Of a stretch of DNA of 11,031 nt, positions 8,004 to 11,031 are shown in pieces. The position numbers were made by a program, and so were the translations under genes. Under the pieces are notes generated by a model. That model did not search any database, was not told where the DNA came from, and saw only the letters and a program-made list of their open reading frames with translations. The number at the start of each line of letters is the position of its first letter. Position 1 is the stretch's first letter. This stretch comes from Synechococcales cyanobacterium PMM_0002 (lineage in GTDB: Bacteria; Cyanobacteriota; Cyanobacteriia; Elainellales; Elainellaceae). The stretch is taken from contig CASBQX010000229.1 of the NCBI GenBank assembly GCA_949127925.1, positions 1 through 11,031 of the forward strand, written 5' to 3'.

Positions 8004-8099
8004 CAGATGACGTTATCTAATGGCATTGACAACCATTATTAACCGTTCTGCGGCACGCGCCGGGATACACTAGGGGTCTAACGCTTACACCCCCCTCGG

Positions 8100-8576
8100 A
8101 TGCTTCAGCAACTCTTCGATAAGGACGGTCGCCCCTACCAGCTGTCTATCTTAGAAACAGACTCTCATATTTTTCTCAAACTGCGTCATCATCAGCTATT
8201 TGTAGGCGAAGCCAAATGCGTCTGGGAATCGGCTCAGACGCTGCTGTTAGGCGATATTGCGATCGCCAACGCTGTGATTCCACCACCCACAGACGACTTT
8301 AGCGCCCTGATTTCTACATTGCCGGGTGGACAACCCAAACCGATTAACTATCGCCGTCGGGGTCTAGGGTCTGCCTTACTTAGGTCTTTGATCAACCATG
8401 TCCGCACTAAAAACGCCCAGCAGCTCTATGGCAATGTGTTTGAGCAAGATGTGCAAAATAATCCCAAGCTGCTCCACTGGTATCAAAAGCACGGGTTTGA
8501 GATTCGGGAAATCCCAGAAGGCGATCGCGAAGATATTGTCGCCAATATCCATCTAGACTTAAATCCCTTATCCTAA
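8100..8576 (+). CDS. GNAT-family N-acetyltransferase
   Basis: A 158-residue protein, within the normal size of the GNAT fold. The acetyl-CoA pyrophosphate loop is RRRGLGSALL (about residues 86-95), of the form R/Q-x-x-G-x-G/A. It is followed by a helix (LRSLINHV), a strand (QQLYGNVF) and NNPKLLHWYQKHGFEI (about 121-136), the typical last helix and strand before the C-terminal strand. The acceptor substrate cannot be told: the family modifies amines on small molecules, protein N-termini or lysines. Upstream 8004-8099 contains a TTGACA at 8026-8031 and a TACACT at 8066-8071, but they are too far apart to be one promoter. The stop codon overlaps the stop of the opposing arsR-like gene by 4 nt. 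Confidence 0.88.
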   Translation: MLQQLFDKDGRPYQLSILETDSHIFLKLRHHQLFVGEAKCVWESAQTLLLGDIAIANAVIPPPTDDFSALISTLPGGQPKPINYRRRGLGSALLRSLINHVRTKNAQQLYGNVFEQDVQNNPKLLHWYQKHGFEIREIPEGDREDIVANIHLDLNPLS

Positions 8577-8896
8577 TCTTCGCAGACCCGTGTGGGCGAT
8601 GTTTGGCTGAAGCTGCGATATTGTGCCAAATATCGTTCTAGCGCTATCATCTGCGACCCATTGATGCTGTAATACATCCAGCGCCCCGCTTGGCGCGCCT
8701 GCACCAGTTCTGCGTCTTTTAGCACCTTCAGGTGGAACGATAGCTTAGACTGCGGCGTGTGCAGCAGATCGCACAAATCGCACACACAGAGTTCTTGCGA
8801 TCGCAGCAATTCCAATATTTTTAGGCGCAGTGGCTCCGATAAAGCCTGAAAGCCTGCGCTGATTAGCAGAGAAGAAACTGTAGAACTATCTACCAT
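8573..8896 (-). CDS. arsR: ArsR/SmtB-family metalloregulator with ELCVCDLC arsenite-type site
   Basis: A 107-residue winged-helix repressor. The sequence ALSEPLRLKILELL (about 18-31) leads into ELCVCDLC, giving Cys37, Cys39 and Cys42, the same spacing as the three-thiol As(III)/Sb(III) site in the alpha-3 helix of E. coli ArsR. The recognition helix follows (TPQSKLSFHLKVLKDAELV, about 47-65), then the wing (RQAGRWMYYSIN). ArsR proteins of this type leave DNA when As(III) or Sb(III) binds; that is family knowledge. I chose the ATG at 8896; a TTG at 8989 would add 31 residues unlike the family. A perfect 6+6 palindrome sits over the ATG, consistent with autoregulation. Its neighbour upstream on the same strand is a VTT/TVP38 membrane protein. 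No arsenate reductase or arsenite efflux gene lies in the window. Confidence 0.9.
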   Translation of the reverse strand: MVDSSTVSSLLISAGFQALSEPLRLKILELLRSQELCVCDLCDLLHTPQSKLSFHLKVLKDAELVQARQAGRWMYYSINGSQMIALERYLAQYRSFSQTSPTRVCED

Positions 8897-8907
8897 CAAA
8901 TTTTGAT
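8895..8907. promoter_or_regulatory. Candidate ArsR operator (ATCAAA-N-TTTGAT)
   Basis: The 13-mer ATCAAATTTTGAT is a perfect inverted repeat, six bases either side of one central base. It overlaps the first bases of the arsR start codon (8894-8896). AT-rich ATCAA...TTGAT palindromes are typical of ArsR/SmtB operators. A repressor here would block transcription into its own gene. Assignment as the operator is inference from position and symmetry. Confidence 0.55.
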
Positions 8908-8932
8908 TGAACAATAATTGAACGAATTGAAC
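8906..8932. repeat. Three direct repeats of ATTGAAC upstream of arsR
   Basis: The heptamer attgaac occurs at 8906-8912, 8917-8923 and 8926-8932, with start-to-start spacing of 11 and 9 bp, close to one helical turn. The first copy overlaps the palindrome at 8895-8907. Read on the gene's strand it is GTTCAAT. It may be a further regulator contact array or simply AT-rich leader sequence. Confidence 0.6.
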
Positions 8933-8996
8933 AACACCTTTAAGTTTACCGCCTGCCCCAGACTGGTCGCCGCTGATAGAACCGGGCAACCTGTAG

Positions 8997-9569
8997 TTAC
9001 TGAAGCAAGGCTTCCAATATACTCGTGCCTAGATAAATATAGGCCGCTACGATTAGAGCAATACTAGGCAACAATGCGACCAAGAACTGCCTGTAGGTGA
9101 CGGTCGTTAACCCCACCGCATAACTCACAATATCTTGCGATAAAGGCATGACTAACGCAATATAAAAAATGCTGTGGCGGCTTTTCAGCTTACCAATAAA
9201 TTTATCCAGTTCATCTAAATGATTCTTGCCAACAAATCGGGTAACAACCTGCCGCCCAAACCGCCGCGAAATCCAAAAGTTGGCGCTACATCCCAATATA
9301 GACGCGACATAGCTCAACAAAAAGCCGACCTCTTTGCCAAATAACACTCCGCCCAATACATAAAGAGAACTGCCGCTAAGGGGCGCAATAATTAAGCTGG
9401 CAGCGCACAAGGCTATAAATAAAATTGGTGCAAAAATGCCCGCTTTTTGAACTAAGTTTTGAGCATTTTCTAACCCGATTGCTTTCAATAGCAGCGCCAT
9501 CCCCAGGTAGATTGCTACTACTAGTAAAAGACCTAACAAAATTTTTCTTAGTCGGGGTGAAATACGCAT
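8997..9569 (-). CDS. TVP38/TMEM64 (VTT domain) family membrane protein
   Basis: A 190-residue polytopic protein of the VTT (DedA/TVP38/TMEM64, formerly SNARE-associated) family. A first helix lies at about residues 9-30 (ILLGLLLVVAIYLG). The VTT core follows: FAPILFIALCAASLIIAPLS, GGVLFGKEVGFLLSYVASILGC and FWISRRFGRQ. The late signature LVMPLSQDIVSYAVGLTTVTYRQFLVALLPS corresponds to the family's Pro/Asp re-entrant segment. Relatives work in lipid scrambling or proton-coupled transport, and some bacterial members affect selenite or metal handling. I chose the ATG at 9569; a TTG at 9602 would add 11 mostly basic residues. arsR follows 100 nt downstream on the same strand, so regulation by the metal sensor is plausible. 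Its DNA is more AT-rich than the neighbours (for example 20 of 60 G+C in 9181-9240, against 34 of 60 in 2701-2760). Confidence 0.87.
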   Translation of the reverse strand: MRISPRLRKILLGLLLVVAIYLGMALLLKAIGLENAQNLVQKAGIFAPILFIALCAASLIIAPLSGSSLYVLGGVLFGKEVGFLLSYVASILGCSANFWISRRFGRQVVTRFVGKNHLDELDKFIGKLKSRHSIFYIALVMPLSQDIVSYAVGLTTVTYRQFLVALLPSIALIVAAYIYLGTSILEALLQ

Positions 9570-9844
9570 TTGCTTGATCCGATTTCTTCGTCTCTGGTTC
9601 AAGGTAGTGAAGAATGCCGAGAATAGTCAAGCTTTGTCAGTTACATCACCCATTAGACCTATTTTCCTGAACCCGTACGCGATCGCCCCCCATCCTCACC
9701 AAAACCCGTAGGGGACAACGGTCGTTAACCCGGTTCTGATGTAGGCGTTGGCTTTCCTGTGTCTAGATCCCCGACTTCCGGCTAAAACTCAGCTATAGTG
9801 CCTGATCTCGGCGTAGAAGTCGGGGATCTTTGCGTACAGGCAAA
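9570..9844. other. Intergenic region between the VTT gene and the 69-codon gene
   Basis: I see no gene in this stretch. It should carry the promoter of the VTT gene. On the minus strand a TTGACT lies at 9625-9630 with only a poor -10 (CTACCT) 17 nt further on, so no promoter is claimed. One HIP1 octamer sits near 9680. A cyanobacterial-type inverted repeat is listed separately at 9765-9829. Confidence 0.6.
9765..9829. repeat. Inverted repeat with 13-bp perfect arms
   Basis: AGATCCCCGACTT at 9765-9777 is exactly complementary to AAGTCGGGGATCT at 9817-9829, with a 39-nt spacer. Repeats with this GATCCCCGACTT core are familiar between cyanobacterial genes. It begins 16 nt downstream of the stop of the minus-strand 69-codon gene, so in RNA it could form that transcript's 3' stem. 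There is no T-run, so it is not a classical terminator. Confidence 0.85.
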
Positions 9845-10054
9845 CTACGCCATCAGACGATTGAGCACAGCCATGACTTTGCCAGGGCAATTGGGCACGG
9901 GAATCAGTTTACTCCAGCTACCCGCCTCAGCCACTCCAAGGGAGTGTTGCCGCAGAATGTGTGCACGCACGTTGTCTGCGGTGCCCATTACCAGCACCGT
10001 CAAAATGCGCGGGTCGGGGTTGGTGGGGTATAGCGAAATTGGATTGTAGGTCAT
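9845..10054 (-). CDS. Short protein of 69 residues, unknown function
   Basis: Starts at the ATG at 10054 and ends with TAG at 9845-9847. The translation is balanced and protein-like: an N-terminal ISLYPTNPDPRILTVLVMGTADNV (a possible beta strand ending in a small loop), an amphipathic stretch RAHILRQHSLGVAEAG, then SWSKLIPVPNCPGKVMAVLNRLM. It has no signal peptide or membrane helix. It resembles small conserved cyanobacterial proteins, but I cannot name a family. A GGAG sits 12 nt before the ATG, longer than the usual spacing, and lies inside a stem of the palindromic element upstream. Two overlapping plus-strand frames are open across the same bases but have poorer composition. It is probably a real gene with its own structured leader. 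Confidence 0.6.
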   Translation of the reverse strand: MTYNPISLYPTNPDPRILTVLVMGTADNVRAHILRQHSLGVAEAGSWSKLIPVPNCPGKVMAVLNRLMA

Positions 10055-10179
10055 AGCAGTGTTTCACTCCACTAAAAATGGGTTGCGGCGATACCCAAAA
10101 TCAAAGCCACCCTGCTGGTTGCATGCTGCGGCACGCGGCCATAGCAAAGTCAGGGTGGCTAGTGGAGTGATAAACTGCC
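10055..10179 (-). promoter_or_regulatory. Structured leader / palindromic element able to form a three-way junction
   Basis: Directly upstream of the 69-codon gene. P1: 10064-10073 (TCACTCCACT) pairs perfectly with 10161-10170; the wider arms 10055-10074 and 10160-10179 match at 17 of 20 positions. P2: TGGGT (10079-10083) with ACCCA (10093-10097), 9-nt loop. P3: AGCCACCCTG (10105-10114) with CAGGGTGGCT (10151-10160), 10 bp perfect, topped by an extended inner stem starting TTGC/GCAA (10119-10122 with 10144-10147). P3 abuts P1 without a gap. On the minus strand the only Shine-Dalgarno-like GGAG is within P1, so pairing would hide it. It could be a cis-regulatory RNA, or a palindromic mobile repeat that happens to lie here. 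It lacks the conserved core of any riboswitch I know. Confidence 0.5.
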
Positions 10180-10185
10180 AGCTAG

Positions 10186-10215
10186 CCCTCCGAACTGTCT
10201 TCGCAGTTTTGAGGG
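10186..10215. repeat. Hairpin with two stacked 5-bp stems
   Basis: CCCTC (10186-10190) pairs with GAGGG (10211-10215). After a two-base internal mismatch, AACTG (10193-10197) pairs with CAGTT (10204-10208) around the loop TCTTCG. It lies 6 nt beyond the three-way-junction element and could extend the same structured RNA on the minus strand. Confidence 0.7.
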
Positions 10216-10218
10216 TTA

Positions 10219-10253
10219 GTCGCCTGGGGCTGGTGGTACAGCTTCCAGGTGAC
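10219..10253. repeat. Hairpin with a 9-bp outer stem and 4-bp inner stem
   Basis: GTCGCCTGG (10219-10227) pairs with CCAGGTGAC (10245-10253) at eight Watson-Crick pairs plus one G-T. Inside it GCTG (10229-10232) pairs with CAGC (10239-10242) around GTGGTA. It lies immediately beside the previous hairpin. Confidence 0.7.
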
Positions 10254-10360
10254 GCTTTAGATTAGGGACATTTGGTTGTACTGAAAAACAACCGTACTGG
10301 AAAATTGAGTTTTTGGCAAGCGTATTTTGCAACCAATTTATCTGATTGGGGATGTTCTCG

Positions 10361-10405
10361 TTCCCAGCTTTTAGCTGGGAATGCCTTTCAAGTGGCTCTG
10401 CCACT
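10361..10405. repeat. Twin-hairpin repeat (REP-like)
   Basis: TTCCCAGCT-TTT-AGCTGGGAA at 10361-10381 is a perfect 9-bp stem with a 3-nt loop. After 9 nt comes AGTGGC-TCT-GCCACT at 10391-10405, a 6-bp stem with a 3-nt loop. Paired tight hairpins of this kind occur as dispersed intergenic repeats in cyanobacteria; the assignment as one repeat unit is inference. Two weaker stems precede it: GGTTGT/ACAACC (10274-10279 with 10288-10293) and CCAAT/ATTGG (10333-10337 with 10345-10349). Confidence 0.75.
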
Positions 10406-10701
10406 CAACCCAGAAACTTTACCTCGCGATCGCCCCCATTGCAGATCCGATCTCTAAACTCCGAGCTTTGAGGTGCAACGTCCGACCGCTAAGGCTGATG
10501 TTCCGAGTTCAAAGGTCAAATCTTGGAGCTTTGAACTCGGAATTTTGAGCAATGAGGTCAATGCTTGCAGGCTTGAACTACAACTTTCAGGCTCCAAGGT
10601 CGGAGATTGAAGCTTAAAGGGCGAAGTTTTGAGCTGCGAGGTGATGTCTTGGCGGTTAAGGATGGAAACGACTTGCCTGGAATGCAACGCTTCAGCTCAA
10701 T
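10406..10701. other. Gene-free stretch of degenerate short repeats
   Basis: One HIP1 octamer lies near 10426. From about 10455 to 10650 the words GAGCTTTGA, GGAGCTTTGAA, AATTTTGAGC and AGTTTTGAGCTG recur in drifted form. Open frames here translate to low-complexity Ser/Leu/Lys sequence and I do not call a gene. The hairpin at 10501-10542 is listed separately. Confidence 0.5.
10501..10542. repeat. Inverted repeat with 14-bp perfect arms
   Basis: TTCCGAGTTCAAAG (10501-10514) is exactly complementary to CTTTGAACTCGGAA (10529-10542), with a 14-nt loop. It lies in the degenerate-repeat stretch and may have formed by inverted duplication of one repeat word. No T-run follows on either side. Confidence 0.85.
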
Positions 10702-11031
10702 TCAAGACTCTGTTGACCGTTGCTGTAATTCCTTCTGGAGTACCTGCTGTGCCCCACGAGCCAGCCGATGGTTGGGGAAGACGGTCAGAAAGTCTGCCAA
10801 ATCTTGAAGCGCCATACGGATGAGGGGGGTAGGTGCGCCTCGACGGAGTGCGTCTCGGTAGAAGTGTTTGGCCTGGTCGTCTGCGGCGGCTGTCAGGTAG
10901 TAGAACGCTAGGTTAGGGACATGCGGGAAAATAAAATCCCAATCAAGCAGGGACAATTGTGATATCCCATTTGGGCAACGCTTCAGACCGCTGCCAGTAG
11001 GCAAGGTACTGTTTTAACGCTTCTGGCAGAA
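10702..11031 (-). pseudogene. C-terminal part of an unidentified gene, apparently frameshifted, cut by the window edge
   Basis: On the minus strand the frame starting at 11029 reads LPEALKQYLAYWQRSEALPKW and stops at 10943-10945. The frame one base over is open from after a stop at 11014-11016 down to the TGA at 10702-10704 and reads, in part, DWDFIFPHVPNLAFYYLTAA, then YRDALRRGAPTPLIRMALQDL, then VFPNHRLARGAQQVLQKEL. Both pieces look like real, mostly helical protein. A +1 shift somewhere in 10943-11013 would join them into one C-terminal domain. I do not recognise the family; a TPR-like helical tail is possible. Alternatives are a sequencing error, or a separate short gene with a TTG start at 11004. 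Confidence 0.5.

Noticed and set aside
8797..9680. Absence of HIP1 octamers over the arsR leader and VTT gene as evidence of transfer
   Set aside because: Gaps of similar size (for example about 2251-3206) occur inside the SNF2 gene, so the gap alone is not informative.
9100..9731. Exact 14-base match ACGGTCGTTAACCC at 9100-9113 and 9718-9731
   Set aside because: One such match is expected by chance at a rate near 0.2 in a window this long, and the flanks do not match.
9798..10049. Plus-strand open frames of 83 and 67 codons opposite the 69-codon gene
   Set aside because: Their composition (Arg, Cys and His-rich, no hydrophobic pattern) is poorer, and neither has a ribosome site.
10055..10179. 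Hammerhead ribozyme or glutamine (Downstream-peptide) riboswitch
   Set aside because: The three-way shape invites it, but the hammerhead core (CUGAUGA, GAAA) and the conserved GGAAGUAGG-type core are absent.
10180..10230. Resemblance of TGAGGGTTAGT to the tracrRNA of type V-K CRISPR transposons
   Set aside because: The match is about 11 bases, with no Cas12k, Tns genes, CRISPR repeats or tRNA target nearby.

Overview
The window looks like chromosomal DNA from a moderately GC-rich cyanobacterium. Two signs support this. The octamer GCGATCGC (HIP1) occurs about 22 times, where well under one copy is expected by chance. The window also carries ycf23, a gene of cyanobacteria and algal plastids. 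I cannot name a genus. No prophage, CRISPR array, transposase, tRNA or rRNA was seen.

Layout. Bases 1-4182 (+) hold the 3' part, at least 1393 codons, of a very large SNF2-family ATPase whose start lies outside the window. Bases 4273-5674 (-) hold a two-gene membrane operon: a small four-helix membrane protein followed by a UPF0104 / LPG-synthase-type flippase-like protein. Facing away from it is ycf23 (5857-6657, +). Next comes an intergenic MITE-like palindromic element with perfect 16-bp terminal inverted repeats (6682-6846). A dipeptide epimerase of the enolase superfamily (6936-8003, +) and a GNAT acetyltransferase (8100-8576, +) follow. The GNAT gene overlaps tail-to-tail by 4 nt with an ArsR-type metalloregulator (8573-8896, -). 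The regulator carries the ELCVCDLC arsenite-site motif and has a palindromic operator candidate over its start codon. Upstream of it on the same strand is a VTT/TVP38-family membrane protein (8997-9569, -), so the pair suggests a metal(loid)-responsive unit.

The last 1.4 kb (9570-11031) is gene-poor and full of inverted repeats. It holds one probable 69-codon gene (9845-10054, -). Directly upstream is a palindromic element that can fold as a three-way junction and that pairs with the gene's only Shine-Dalgarno-like sequence. A chain of further hairpins follows, then a stretch of degenerate repeats, then a C-terminal gene fragment at the window edge that appears frameshifted (10702-11031, -).

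The best candidate for something undescribed is the structured leader plus 69-codon gene. The weaker leads are three short tandem repeats within about 1.6 kb, two of them in-frame inside coding sequence and one across a start codon, and the ArsR/VTT pair with its operator. The genes do not form one obvious pathway; apart from the two minus-strand pairs they look like independent housekeeping genes.
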